A stretch of 64,000 nt of DNA from Pseudomonas lurida. GTDB lineage: Bacteria; Pseudomonadota; Gammaproteobacteria; Pseudomonadales; Pseudomonadaceae. Of the stretch, positions 45,472-54,603 are shown piece by piece. Within the stretch, counting starts at the first letter, position 1, and each line of letters begins with the position of its first letter. The stretch is from contig NZ_PDJB01000001.1 in assembly GCF_002563895.1 (NCBI RefSeq), positions 3,331,501 through 3,395,500 of the forward strand, read 5' to 3'. The position numbers were made by a program, and so were the translations under genes. Under the pieces are notes generated by a model, which worked only from the letters and a program-made list of their open reading frames with translations, ran no database searches and was not told the origin of the DNA.

Positions 45472-46552
45472 GTTCGCCTGGCCGTGGGTATTTGCCCTGT
45501 TGCCACTGCCGTGGCTGATGCGCCTTGTACTGCCGGCTGCCGACAGCGGCGAGCCCGCCTTGAAAGTCAGCTACCTCAGTGACCTCGAAGGCCTGGCCCG
45601 TCGCCGCGCGCGCGCCAACCTGCCGGGTTGGCGCCAGCAAGCGCCTTACCTGGTGCTGTGGTTGCTGCTGTTGACCGCCGCGGCGCGCCCCGAATGGCTC
45701 GGCGAGCCGCTGCCGATTGCCGCCAGCGGCCGGGATTTGCTGGTGGCGGTGGACGTGTCCGGCTCGATGGATTTCCCCGATATGAACTGGCACGACGAAG
45801 ACGTCAGTCGCCTGAGCCTGGTCAAACACTTGCTGGGCGATTTTCTCGAAGGCCGTGAAGGTGATCGTGTCGGCCTGATCCTGTTCGGCAGCCAGGCCTA
45901 CCTGCAAGCACCGCTGACCTTCGACCGCCGCACCGTGCGCACGTGGTTGGATGAAGCGCGCATCGGCATTGCCGGCAAGAACACCGCGATTGGCGACGCC
46001 ATCGGCCTGGCCCTCAAGCGCTTGCGCCAGCGTCCGGCGCAAAGCCGCGTGCTGATCCTGGTCACCGACGGTGCCAATAATGCCGGGCAGATCGACCCGC
46101 TCACCGCTGCACGCCTGGCCGCCGAAGAAGGCGTGAAGATCTACCCGATCGGCATCGGCGCCGACCCGGAACAAACCGGTTCCCTGGGCATCCTCGGCGT
46201 CAACCCGAGCCTGGACCTCGACGAACCGGCGCTCAAGGCCATCGCCGAAGCCACCGGCGGCCAGTACTTTCGCGCCCGTGATGGCGAAGAACTGCAAGCG
46301 ATCAAAGAGACGCTCGACAAGCTCGAACCCGTCGAGCAACAACCCACCCAGGCGCGCCCGGCACTGGCGCTGTACAGCGCGCCCCTGGGCCTGGCATTGG
46401 TGCTGAGCATGCTGCTGGTGATTCAGGAGCGTTGGCCCAATAACGCCTTGCAGCGGTTGTTCAACAAATTGACGAGCAAAGGCATTTTCCTGCAGCAACA
46501 CCCGGAATGGCGCCAGCGCCTTAAACGCCTGCGTTTGCGGAGGCGTCGATGA
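45464..46552 (+). CDS. VWA-domain membrane protein, BatA type
   Basis: A 362-residue protein anchored by N- and C-terminal helices. The VWA domain has an intact MIDAS (AVDVSGSMD, then the Thr and Asp of LILVTDGANNAG), so it can bind a divalent metal and a partner. This is BatA of the Bacteroides aerotolerance-like operon. It overlaps the genes on both sides. Confidence 0.92.
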   Translation: MFEFAWPWVFALLPLPWLMRLVLPAADSGEPALKVSYLSDLEGLARRRARANLPGWRQQAPYLVLWLLLLTAAARPEWLGEPLPIAASGRDLLVAVDVSGSMDFPDMNWHDEDVSRLSLVKHLLGDFLEGREGDRVGLILFGSQAYLQAPLTFDRRTVRTWLDEARIGIAGKNTAIGDAIGLALKRLRQRPAQSRVLILVTDGANNAGQIDPLTAARLAAEEGVKIYPIGIGADPEQTGSLGILGVNPSLDLDEPALKAIAEATGGQYFRARDGEELQAIKETLDKLEPVEQQPTQARPALALYSAPLGLALVLSMLLVIQERWPNNALQRLFNKLTSKGIFLQQHPEWRQRLKRLRLRRRR

Positions 46553-48288
46553 TCGACCTGTGGCCGCACTGGTTCCGTCCCTGGTGGCTGTTGCTGTTGC
46601 CGTTGCTTGGCTGGTTGCTGTGGCACCTGTGGCACCGGCAAAAGCGCGCCGGACGCTGGCAGATGATCCTGCCACCGGCGTTCCATGCCGTGCTGCTCAG
46701 CGGTGGCAACGGCCGTGAAAGCAAATCGCCGTGGGTGCTGCTGGGTATCGCCTGGCTCCTCGCGGTGCTGGCGTTACTCGGCCCCAGCTGGCAGCGGGTT
46801 GAACAATCCAGCCAGAAGCCTTCCGACCCATTGGTGGTGCTGCTGGAACTGACCCCGGAAATGCTCGCCACCGACAGCCCGCCCAATCGCCTGGAACAGG
46901 CGCGACGCAAGCTGTATGACCTGCTGCAGGCGCGCACCGACGCGCAAACCGCGATCATCGTGTACGCCGGCAGTGCCCACACGCTTGTGCCGCTGTCAGA
47001 CGACCTGGCCACCAGCCGCAACCTGCTGGAAGCCTTGCGCCCGTCGATCATGCCCGAGGCGGGCCACCGCGCCGACCTGGCGGTTGAAAAGGCCCTGGGC
47101 CTGCTCAAGCAAGGTGGCCTCGGCCAGGGTCGCCTGTTGCTGGTTGGCTCCTCGCTGTCCAAACAGGAACGCCAGGGCATCCGCCTGCTGCTGCAAAGCG
47201 CCCAGGCACCGAGTTTGTCGATCCTCGGCATCGGCAGCCGTGAGGGCACGCCGGTGACCCAGGAAAGTGGCGAGTTCCTCAAGGACGAGCAAGGCGCGAT
47301 CCTGGTGCCACGCCTGGACAGCCCGACCCTCAAGGCGTTCGCCAGCGAAATGGGCGGCCGCTACCGCGCCGCGCGCCTGGACGACAAGGACCTGCGCCAG
47401 CTCGGCGTGCTGGACCCACCGCATACCCTGCGCAACGACGGCCAACTGCTGCACCTCGACACCTGGGCCGACCAGGGTTACTGGCTGCTCCTGCCCTTGT
47501 TGCTGCTGGCCGCCTGCGCCGGCCGACGCGGCTGGTTGTTCTGCCTGCCGCTGTTGCTGTTGAGTGCACCGCAACCCAGCTACGCCTTCGGCCTGCAGGA
47601 CCTGTGGTTGCGGCCAGATCAGCAAGGCCAGTACCTGCTGAAGAAAAAACGTCCCGCCGAAGCCGCCGAACACTTCGAAGACCCCCAGTGGCAAGGCGTG
47701 GCGCTCTACGAAGCTGGCAACTATGCCGAGGCCATCAAGCGTTTCGCCGAGGGCAATGACGCCTACTCCCACTACAATCGTGGGAATGCCCTGGCCAAGT
47801 CCGGTGAATTGGAAGCGGCGATAGACGCCTACGAACAAGCCCTCGAAGCGCAGCCAGACCTGCAACCGGCGTTGAAAAACAAGGCACTGGTGGAAGCCCT
47901 GATGCAGGAACAGGCCCAACCAGAGCCGACCAAACCGGCAAAAAACGAGGATGACGAAACCACCCAACCCGGCCAAACTGCGCAACCGGGCGCCACTGGG
48001 CAAAACGCCACGGGAGGCGAGCAGTCGTCCCAGGGCCAGGGTGAGGCCGGCACGGGCGACACCCAGACAGGCAACACGCCACAAACCGCAGGCAATGAAG
48101 TACCGGGCAGCGAGTTGGGCGACGAACACACCACCACCCCGCCGCTGCGTCCCAATGACGCCAGCCTCGACGGTGAACATCGCCAGGCTCTGGAGCAATG
48201 GCTGCGCGAGATTCCGGACAACCCCGGTGAACTGCTGCGCCGCAAATTCTGGTACGAACAGCAACAACATCAGGACAAGACTCGATGA
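46549..48288 (+). CDS. VWA and TPR protein, BatB/BatC type
   Basis: A 579-residue membrane protein. The VWA domain has a degenerate MIDAS (VVLLELTPEMLATD instead of DxSxS), so metal-dependent binding may be lost. Two further helices lie near residues 302-345, then TPR repeats from about residue 365 (YEAGNYAEAIKRFAEGN, YSHYNRGNALAKSGELEAA). A Gln/Thr/Gly-rich low-complexity stretch follows, before the C-terminal RQALEQWLREIPDNPGELL. It corresponds to a BatB-BatC fusion. Confidence 0.9.
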   Translation: MIDLWPHWFRPWWLLLLPLLGWLLWHLWHRQKRAGRWQMILPPAFHAVLLSGGNGRESKSPWVLLGIAWLLAVLALLGPSWQRVEQSSQKPSDPLVVLLELTPEMLATDSPPNRLEQARRKLYDLLQARTDAQTAIIVYAGSAHTLVPLSDDLATSRNLLEALRPSIMPEAGHRADLAVEKALGLLKQGGLGQGRLLLVGSSLSKQERQGIRLLLQSAQAPSLSILGIGSREGTPVTQESGEFLKDEQGAILVPRLDSPTLKAFASEMGGRYRAARLDDKDLRQLGVLDPPHTLRNDGQLLHLDTWADQGYWLLLPLLLLAACAGRRGWLFCLPLLLLSAPQPSYAFGLQDLWLRPDQQGQYLLKKKRPAEAAEHFEDPQWQGVALYEAGNYAEAIKRFAEGNDAYSHYNRGNALAKSGELEAAIDAYEQALEAQPDLQPALKNKALVEALMQEQAQPEPTKPAKNEDDETTQPGQTAQPGATGQNATGGEQSSQGQGEAGTGDTQTGNTPQTAGNEVPGSELGDEHTTTPPLRPNDASLDGEHRQALEQWLREIPDNPGELLRRKFWYEQQQHQDKTR

Positions 48289-49925
48289 GCCGCCGCACCA
48301 CCCTACTGCTCCTGCTCGCCCTGTCGACAGGCCACGCCCAGGCGGCGAACCTGAGCGCCAGTGTCGACCGCAGCCGCCTCAATTCCGGGGAAACGGTGGA
48401 ACTGACGGTGGAATCCAGCGATGTCACCCAGTTCGGCAAGCCCGACCTGTCGCCGCTGGATGCACAGTTCGAAGTCAGCGGCACCCGCCAGATCAACCAG
48501 CTCACCACGTTGGGCGGCGATAACCGCGCCACCACGCGCTGGATCATCACCCTGCTGCCCAAGGAAAACGGCACGGTGGTCATCCCGCCCCTGCAAGTGG
48601 GCGAATACAAGACCCAGCCGATCAGCCTGCAGGTGGTCGAAACCGCCAGCCAGAACACCGCCGCCGAACTGGCGCCGGTGTTCGTCGAGGCCAACCTTGA
48701 CCAGACCAGCGTCTACGTCCAGGCCCAGGCGCTGTTGACCGTGCGCGTGTACCACTCGGTGTCGCTGTATGACGACAGCAGCCTCACGCCCTTGCAGATT
48801 GCCGATGCACGCGTGGAGCAACTGGGTGAGTCGCGCACCTACGAGAAGGTCATCAACAGCATCCGGCATGGCGTGATCGAAACCCGCTACGCGATTTACC
48901 CGCAACACAGCGGCACCCTGGCAATTCCGGCACAGACCTTCAGCGCCACGCTGGTGGAATCGCGTCCGCCCCAGGAAAACACTCTGCAGGGCACCAAGCC
49001 CGGCAAGCTCATCCACGTGAGTTCTGCGCAACTGCCACTGACGGTCAAGCCCAAGCCCGCGCTGTATCCCGCCGATACGCCATGGTTACCGGCACGCAGC
49101 CTGACCCTGAGCGAAACCTGGAACCCGGAACCCGAGCATGTGCAGGTCGGCGATTCCCTGACCCGTAGCCTCACCGTCAAGGCCGAAGGCTTGGCCAGTG
49201 CGCAATTGCCGGCCCTGCCCAGCACCGACATCAATGGCCTGCGCCGCTACCCGGACCAGCCCGTGCTCGGCAACCAGAGCAACGACCGAGGCCTCACTGG
49301 CAGCCGTGAAGACCGCGAAGCGCTGGTGCCCAACCGTGCCGGCGCCCTGGAACTGCCCGCCGTGGACGTGGTGTGGTGGAACACCCATGAAGACCACCTG
49401 GAGCGCACCAGCCTGCCGGCGCGCACCCTGCAAGTGGCGACCAACCCGAGCCTCGTCGTCGACCCCCCCGCCACGCCCACCGTCATCACCGCGCCCGATG
49501 ACAACCACCTGTGGCTGTGGCAACTCAGCACCCTGTTGCTCGCCTGCTCCACCTTGTTGGGCTTCGGCCTCTGGTGGCGTGCCCGTCGGCAGCCCGCCGT
49601 GCAGCGCGCCGCGCAAACCGGTCCGAGCCCGCGCACCTTGCTCGACGACCTCAAGCGCGCCACACAAGCGAACGACCCCCAGGCCACCCGCCAGGCCCTC
49701 GACGCCTGGGCCCGCCAGCAACCGGAAACGCTCGCCGATATGGCGGCGCGGTTCGTGCCGCTGTCGGACGCATTGGATGGGTTGAACGGCGCGCTCTACA
49801 GCGAGAGTGGGCATTTCTGGCTGGGCGAAGACCTCTGGCGTGCGGTCAAGGCCATTCCGACCGCTGAGCGCGAACTGGACCCAGCGACGGACACAACCAG
49901 TTTGCCGCCCCTATACCCCAAGTAG
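48285..49925 (+). CDS. batD: BatD-family exported protein
   Basis: A 546-residue protein with a signal peptide (MSRRTTLLLLLALSTGHAQA), beta-rich periplasmic oxygen-tolerance (BatD) repeats (SVDRSRLNSGETVELTV, LPKENGTVVIPPLQVGEYKT) and a C-terminal transmembrane helix near residue 410 (LWQLSTLLLACSTLLGFGLW) with a short cytoplasmic tail. It is the last gene of the operon and begins within the previous gene's stop (ATGA). It probably forms the periplasmic part of the complex. Confidence 0.93.
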   Translation: MSRRTTLLLLLALSTGHAQAANLSASVDRSRLNSGETVELTVESSDVTQFGKPDLSPLDAQFEVSGTRQINQLTTLGGDNRATTRWIITLLPKENGTVVIPPLQVGEYKTQPISLQVVETASQNTAAELAPVFVEANLDQTSVYVQAQALLTVRVYHSVSLYDDSSLTPLQIADARVEQLGESRTYEKVINSIRHGVIETRYAIYPQHSGTLAIPAQTFSATLVESRPPQENTLQGTKPGKLIHVSSAQLPLTVKPKPALYPADTPWLPARSLTLSETWNPEPEHVQVGDSLTRSLTVKAEGLASAQLPALPSTDINGLRRYPDQPVLGNQSNDRGLTGSREDREALVPNRAGALELPAVDVVWWNTHEDHLERTSLPARTLQVATNPSLVVDPPATPTVITAPDDNHLWLWQLSTLLLACSTLLGFGLWWRARRQPAVQRAAQTGPSPRTLLDDLKRATQANDPQATRQALDAWARQQPETLADMAARFVPLSDALDGLNGALYSESGHFWLGEDLWRAVKAIPTAERELDPATDTTSLPPLYPK

Positions 49926-49999
49926 CACTAGCCACTATTTAAGAAAAAACATAAGAGGCCGATAGCGCGATGTAGCTTTCTTTTAATGGAGATTATCTA

Positions 50000-50527
50000 A
50001 TGGCCATTACCTTGAATGTTTCATACGCACCGATAAGTAAGCAGAACGATGCCTACACCATCAAAAATCCGAACCAAGTGACTAATGCATTTACGATTAC
50101 CGAAGCCTCCGAGGCAGCGGATGCGTTGAGGCTTAGCAATCAGGAAAAGATCAGCCAGCTGAAAGCGTTCTTGAAAGATTATGATATGACGTCAATCAGT
50201 ACTGACGAGCTCAAGGTCGTTGGCAGCAGACTTTATGATGAGGGAATGATCAGTCGACGAGCTTTTGGAATGTTCATCTCTGGCGATGGCGCCTCTGACG
50301 CCAAGGGGTTTCAAACAAACACCCATGTAAAATTCAATGCCATCGCTTTATTCAACGAAAAACTGGAAGACACTAAGGCTCATTTTAAAAGCGAACCAAT
50401 GCTGGCCAGGCAAGACGGCGCCATGGATCACTTGCAAGGCATGGTAAGTGCGAATCAAGCCGTTGCGGCAATGGCCTATTTCGTGCGCTCCGCCAATAGT
50501 GAATTATCAATAAACGAGCAAGCGTAA
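50000..50527 (+). CDS. Hypothetical protein of the duplicated module, copy 1
   Basis: A 175-residue, mostly helical, cytoplasmic-looking protein with no signal peptide and no cysteine. I do not recognise a domain. The most conserved part is TITEASEAADALRLSNQEK to LKDYDMTSIS, followed by GMISRRAFGMFISGDGASDA. Ribosome site TGGAG is ten bases before ATG 50000. It differs from its paralogue at 51303 at 28 of 175 positions by hand count. Lower GC than its neighbours suggests transfer. It is convergent with a small exported protein. Confidence 0.75.
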   Translation: MAITLNVSYAPISKQNDAYTIKNPNQVTNAFTITEASEAADALRLSNQEKISQLKAFLKDYDMTSISTDELKVVGSRLYDEGMISRRAFGMFISGDGASDAKGFQTNTHVKFNAIALFNEKLEDTKAHFKSEPMLARQDGAMDHLQGMVSANQAVAAMAYFVRSANSELSINEQA

Positions 50528-50540
50528 CCTTGGTTTAAAT

Positions 50541-50571
50541 GCGGCGCACCGGGTTAGCCCCGACGCGCCGC
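50541..50571. terminator. Hairpin between convergent genes, copy 1
   Basis: GCGGCGC (50541-50547) pairs with GCGCCGC (50565-50571), with a further inner GGG/CCC pairing. It lies between the two convergent genes and is probably a shared terminator, though it has no T-run. Confidence 0.5.
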
Positions 50572-50579
50572 TTGCTGGC

Positions 50580-50960
50580 TCACCTACCGTACCTCACCGT
50601 ACCTGAAAAGGATTTAGGGGCGGCCTCTTCGTTTTTTAGCCTGACTCGATAGTTACCAAATGGCCCAACGTATGAAGCGTTATTGCCTATGCTGAACGAT
50701 ACTCTGCTCCAGAACGAGCCTATTTCGCGTTCAATAAATATTTCCGGCGCCTTTCCAGCTCCACCAGCAGAAACCATTGCATCGATACCTGCCCCGGAAC
50801 AACCATTCGCCGACGTAATACTGAAGGGCCCATACGCCGTACTCTCTGTCTTTGGAGGTACGACCCCGGTATAACTTTCAGTGATATTCAAGCATAACGC
50901 AGACACTTGAAACGAAACCAACATCAATGCTGCAAGAGGCAATGCAATACGGCTTTTCAT
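50580..50960 (-). CDS. Small exported protein of the duplicated module, copy 1
   Basis: A 126-residue protein with a signal peptide (MKSRIALPLAALMLVSFQVSA, then LCLNI). Two cysteines (Cys23 and one in SANGCSGAG) may form a disulfide. The mature protein is strand-rich and ends in NYRVRLKN, then FSGTVRYGR. No domain is recognised. ATG 50960 is used because it starts the signal peptide. It converges on the 175-residue gene; such an arrangement is compatible with an effector/partner pair, but nothing proves it. Confidence 0.72.
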   Translation of the reverse strand: MKSRIALPLAALMLVSFQVSALCLNITESYTGVVPPKTESTAYGPFSITSANGCSGAGIDAMVSAGGAGKAPEIFIEREIGSFWSRVSFSIGNNASYVGPFGNYRVRLKNEEAAPKSFSGTVRYGR

Positions 50961-51302
50961 AATAGTCTCCACAATTATTGAGAAAACACTAAAGCGCATA
51001 CTACGTGGAGCAAGTCACCTGACCGCTCCACCCTCTCGACACTGCATGATTTATTGCCCCGCGTAAGCCAGCCACTTCCTAAAATCACTAAGGACGGGTC
51101 TGTAATACTTTCAAGTAGGAGTCCGTCAGGGATGTCCTAGTCCCAATTATTCCCTTGTCTAACCGACGACTTCCCAGGCCCTTTCCTCCAACCATGTAAA
51201 CCAAAGATTATGCATGAAGGGAAACATCCAAGGCATAAATTTAATGTTCAAGCGCAACTGGCCGATAGCGCGATGTAGCCCTCTTTTAATGGAGATTATC
51301 TA

Positions 51303-51830
51303 ATGGCCATCATCTTGAATGTCTCATCCGCATCACTAACTAAGCAGACCAATGCTTATACTATTAAAAACCCGAACCAAGTGACTAATGCATTTACGAT
51401 TACCGAAGCCTCCGAGGCAGCGGATGCGTTGAGGCTTAGCAATCAGGAAAAGATCAGCCAGCTGAAAGCGTTCTTGAAAGATTATGATATGACGTCAATC
51501 AGTACTGCAGAACTCAAGAAGGTCGGCAGACGGCTCTTTGATGACGGAATGATCAGTGAGCGCGCATTTGGGATGTTTATTTCCGGTGACGGCGCATCTG
51601 ATGCCAATGGGCGCCAGACAAATACCCATGTGAAATTCAACGCCATTGCTTTATTCAACGAAAAACTGGAGGACACTAAAGCTTTTTTCAAAAGTGAACC
51701 ACTGGTTGCAAAGCAAGACGGCGCCATGGACCACTTGCAAGGCATGGTGGATGCAAATCAAGCTGTCGCCGCGCTGGCTTACTTCGTAAAGTCTTCCCAG
51801 AATGATTTATCAATAGATGAACACGCTTGA
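51303..51830 (+). CDS. Hypothetical protein of the duplicated module, copy 2
   Basis: A 175-residue paralogue of the protein at 50000 with the same length and ribosome site. DNA from about 51384 to 51506 is identical to copy 1, but the flanking codons differ, a pattern of gene conversion or selection on part of the protein. Changes cluster at residues 9-17, 69-87 and 161-174. No domain recognised. Confidence 0.75.
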   Translation: MAIILNVSSASLTKQTNAYTIKNPNQVTNAFTITEASEAADALRLSNQEKISQLKAFLKDYDMTSISTAELKKVGRRLFDDGMISERAFGMFISGDGASDANGRQTNTHVKFNAIALFNEKLEDTKAFFKSEPLVAKQDGAMDHLQGMVDANQAVAALAYFVKSSQNDLSIDEHA

Positions 51831-51847
51831 CGTGGCACCTGAGCCGT

Positions 51848-51875
51848 GGTGCATCAGGGACAGCCCTGAAGCACC
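51848..51875. terminator. Hairpin between convergent genes, copy 2
   Basis: GGTGC (51848-51852) pairs with GCACC (51871-51875), and CAGGG with CCCTG inside. The position is equivalent to the copy 1 hairpin but the sequence is different, so the structure rather than the sequence is kept. Confidence 0.5.
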
Positions 51876-51885
51876 GCGTGTTGGA

Positions 51886-52266
51886 CTACCGACCGTATCT
51901 AACCGTACCTGAGTAGGATTTAGAGACGGCATCATTGTTTTTCAGTCTCACTCGATAGTTGCCCAAAGGCCCGACGTATGAAGCATTATTGCCTATGCTA
52001 AACGAGACCCTGTTCCAGACCGCCCCCACTTCGCGCTCGATAAATATATCCGGCGCCCGTCCAGCTCCGCCTGCTGAAACCGACGCATCGATATTCGCTC
52101 CAGAACACCCATTGGCGGACGTTATGTTGAACGGACCATGCGCGGTTACTTCATCTTCAGGCTGTATAATCCCCGTGTAACTATCAGCAATACTCAAACA
52201 TAACGCAGACGCTTGAAACGAAACCAACATCAATGCTGCAAGAGGCAATGCAATACGGCTTTTCAT
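51886..52266 (-). CDS. Small exported protein of the duplicated module, copy 2
   Basis: A 126-residue paralogue of the protein at 50580. The signal peptide is the same except for one residue (MKSRIALPLAALMLVSFQAS). Both cysteines and the C-terminal GTVRYGR are kept, while residues 25-47 vary strongly. Function unknown. Confidence 0.72.
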   Translation of the reverse strand: MKSRIALPLAALMLVSFQASALCLSIADSYTGIIQPEDEVTAHGPFNITSANGCSGANIDASVSAGGAGRAPDIFIEREVGAVWNRVSFSIGNNASYVGPLGNYRVRLKNNDAVSKSYSGTVRYGR

Positions 52267-52450
52267 AATAGTCTCCACAATTATTGAGAAAATACTAAAG
52301 CGCATACTACGTGGAGCAAGTCACCTGACCGCTCCACCCTCTCGACACTGCATGATTTATTGCCCCGCGTAAGCCAGCCGCTTCCTAAAACCACTAAGGA
52401 CGGGTCTGTAATACTTATGGGTAGGAACCCGCAGGGTATGTACTAGTCAC

Positions 52451-52800
52451 ACTCACCGCTTATCAAACATGATATTTTCCTGACGTTTTTCTCAAACTAT
52501 TTGAAGCAATAGTCTCAATTCGAGCCTGATTGATTAGCCCTGCCCTCATGACGATTACGTGGAATTGGACATGCAATATTTAGGGGCGCTGTACAGCCCC
52601 GCGCGAGGCAAGCGCGCTGCGTCATGTCATGCATTGTTAAAGGCCAGCAAGCCATATCCCTTTAATTTGCAGGAAGTTTCCTAGACAATCCCACGGCCTT
52701 GCGCCTGCTCACTTCACTGGCTAGCCTTCGCTCCGTCGCTGCACATCAGCGATCGGGTGTGAGATCCCGTGAACTTGTAGGCGCCACGAGCAACATGCTC
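52451..52800. other. AT-richer intergenic stretch, nothing recognised
   Basis: From the end of the duplicated block to the structured repeat. It is lower in GC than the surrounding genome at its left end and shows no credible ORF or RNA gene. A short GC-rich hairpin-forming segment (GCGCGAGGCAAGCGCGC) lies near 52612. Confidence 0.5.
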
Positions 52801-52802
52801 TA

Positions 52803-52881
52803 TGGCAGCTGTGTGCGGGCAGACTTCGGTCTGGCCGGGTGCTCCTACTAATCCGGTATCTCACCCCGCACATAGCTGCCA
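52803..52881 (+). repeat. Structured palindromic element upstream of the DUF3077-type gene
   Basis: TGGCAGCTGTGTGCGGG (52803-52819) pairs with CCCGCACATAGCTGCCA (52865-52881) with one mismatch. Enclosed is a hairpin CAGAC-TTCG-GTCTG (52820-52833) whose UUCG loop is exceptionally stable in RNA. Just outside and inside, GGTGTGAGATCC and GGTATCTCACC add further complementarity. It ends 28 bases before the next gene. It could be a dispersed repeat or a regulatory leader. Confidence 0.6.
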
Positions 52882-52909
52882 CCTTTTGACGTGTGAGATC
52901 GGCAAAAGA

Positions 52910-53224
52910 ATGGCTCCAAAACCAGTAGGTACTTCATTCATGAACAAAATCGTCCCCGACCCACCCCGCGAAATATTCGACCGTGCCCTGAGCCACTACC
53001 TGCAACCCGCCTCAGCGCCGGCCTTCACCGTCCATCAAGACCTCAGCTTCGAAGACGCCCTTGCCCAAATCTGCGACCTATTGCGTTGCGCTGCCGCGAC
53101 TGCCGCGGGCGCCACTCAAGGCCTGAGCGGTGATCAGCGCCACATGGCCAGCGCCACCGAGCATTTGATCAACAACGCCAAAACCCTGGCTGACCGAGCG
53201 CTGGACTGCCTGCAGGGCGCATGA
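52910..53224 (+). CDS. Small DUF3077/DUF6124-type protein
   Basis: A 104-residue helical protein with the core FTVHQDLSFEDALAQICDLL followed by an Ala-rich helix, typical of the small Pseudomonas DUF3077/DUF6124 proteins. Start uncertain: ATG 52910 or ATG 52939 (MNKIVPD). Function unknown; family members occur in many copies per genome, commonly behind a structured upstream element like the one here. Confidence 0.7.
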   Translation: MAPKPVGTSFMNKIVPDPPREIFDRALSHYLQPASAPAFTVHQDLSFEDALAQICDLLRCAAATAAGATQGLSGDQRHMASATEHLINNAKTLADRALDCLQGA

Positions 53225-53228
53225 CCCT

Positions 53229-53318
53229 TGTGGGAGGGGGCTTGCCCCCGATGGCGGTGTGTCATCTCGCAGTTTTTTCGACTGACCCACCCGCATCGCG
53301 GGCAAGCCAGCGCCCACA
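53229..53318. repeat. REPIN, group with GGGGGCTTGCC core
   Basis: TGTGGGAGGGGGCTTGCCCC at the left and GGGCAAGCCAGCGCCCACA at the right form a 90-bp inverted pair. The left arm belongs to a different REP sequence group from the array at 19.7-20.9 kb. It lies between the DUF3077-type gene and sbcD. Confidence 0.88.
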
Positions 53319-53361
53319 CAGGTAAACTCCTCTCCTTTTCATCTTCTGCACGGAGTTCGCC

Positions 53362-54603
53362 TTGCGTCTGTTTCACACCTCCGATTGGCACCTGGGCCAA
53401 AACCTCCATGGCCAGGAACGCGACTTCGAACACGCCTGTTTCCTTGCGTGGCTGCTGGGTCAACTCAACGCCGAAAGCCCGGATGTGCTGCTCATCGCCG
53501 GCGATATCTTCGACACGGTCAACCCGCCGCTCAAGGCCCAGGAGCGGCTGTATGACTTCATCATCAGCGCCCATGAACAAAACCCGAAGCTGACGATTGT
53601 GATGATCGCCGGCAACCATGACTCCGGCTCGCGTATCGAGTTGCCCGCGCCATTGATGCGCCGCCTGCGCACCCATGCGCTGGGTCGTGTGCTGTGGCTG
53701 GATGACGGCCAACTGGATGCCGAACGTCTGCTGATTCCCCTGCAGGATGCCAAGGGCAAGGTCGCCGCCTGGTGCCTGGCCCTGCCCTTCCTGCGCCCGG
53801 CGGAAGTCACCGGTGCACACTTGGGTGACGACTACCTGCGCGGTATCACCCAGGTACACGAAGGGTTGATCGCCGCCGCCAACGCCAAACGCAAAAAAGG
53901 CCAGGCGCTGATCGCTATCAGCCACGCGCACATGGCCGGCGGCTCGGTGTCGGAAGACTCCGAGCGCAGCCTGATCATCGGCAATGCCGAGGCGCTGCCC
54001 GCCAAGCTGTTCGACAAGAGTATCGGCTATGTTGCCCTCGGCCATTTGCACAAGCCGCAAAAGGTGAATGGCGAAGAGCGCATTCGCTACAGCGGCTCGC
54101 CGATTCCTTTGTCGTTTTCCGAAATCGGCTACAAGCACCAAATCCTTGATGTGACCTTCCAGGGCCAATGCCTGGTGAGTGTCGAACCGCGCCTGATCCC
54201 CCGTTCGGTTGACCTGCAACGCTTGGAAGCCGCACCGTTGACGGAGATCCTCAAGGCGCTGGCCGACTTGCCAGACGTCGACCTGCTGGCCGAGACCCAG
54301 CGCCATCCCTGGCTGGAAGTGCGGGTGCGCCTCGACGAGCCGCAACCCGACCTGCGCCAGCAAATCGAAGCCGCCCTGCAAGGCAAAGCCGTGCGCCTGG
54401 TGCGCATTGCCGCCGAATACGCCGGCAAACGCGGCAGCGACGAGACGGACGATGAGCGCCTGATCGAACTCGACCAGCTTACCCCACAGGAGTTGTTCAG
54501 CCGTGCCTGGCAGGACAGCTACGGCAGCGAAGTGGATGAACAGACGTTGAGGGACTTCGCCGTGCTGCTTCAGGAAGTGCAACAGGGGGGCGAACAGCCA
54601 TGA
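53362..54603 (+). CDS. sbcD: Exonuclease subunit SbcD
   Basis: A 413-residue Mre11-type nuclease. Metal-binding motifs in order: SDWHLGQ, GDIFDTV, GNHDSGS, SHAHM and GHLHKPQ. With SbcC it cleaves hairpins and protein-blocked DNA ends. The start is TTG 53362 with GGAG upstream, giving the usual MRLFHTSDWHLG. It overlaps sbcC by four bases. Its target, long palindromes, is notable beside abundant REPIN hairpins. Confidence 0.96.
   Translation: MRLFHTSDWHLGQNLHGQERDFEHACFLAWLLGQLNAESPDVLLIAGDIFDTVNPPLKAQERLYDFIISAHEQNPKLTIVMIAGNHDSGSRIELPAPLMRRLRTHALGRVLWLDDGQLDAERLLIPLQDAKGKVAAWCLALPFLRPAEVTGAHLGDDYLRGITQVHEGLIAAANAKRKKGQALIAISHAHMAGGSVSEDSERSLIIGNAEALPAKLFDKSIGYVALGHLHKPQKVNGEERIRYSGSPIPLSFSEIGYKHQILDVTFQGQCLVSVEPRLIPRSVDLQRLEAAPLTEILKALADLPDVDLLAETQRHPWLEVRVRLDEPQPDLRQQIEAALQGKAVRLVRIAAEYAGKRGSDETDDERLIELDQLTPQELFSRAWQDSYGSEVDEQTLRDFAVLLQEVQQGGEQP

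Larger units (their letters stand above)
49957..51130. repeat. Tandem duplication, left copy
   Basis: This block and the one at 51260-52450 share sequence at an offset of 1,303-1,306 bases, including both genes, the common upstream GGCCGATAGCGCGATGTAGC and the trailing region up to GGACGGGTCTGTAATACTT. Similarity is mosaic: some stretches over 100 bases are identical, while the mature part of the secreted protein and the gene ends differ. Confidence 0.9.
51260..52450. repeat. Tandem duplication, right copy
   Basis: Second copy of the block described at 49957-51130, same gene order and orientation. The signal-peptide end of the exported gene and about 200 bases of flanking non-coding DNA are nearly identical to copy 1, while the ends of both proteins have diverged. 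Confidence 0.9.

Noticed and set aside
49960..49999. Sigma-54 promoter before the duplicated module
   Set aside because: GGCC...GC elements are present but the GG-to-GC spacing does not fit the -24/-12 rule.
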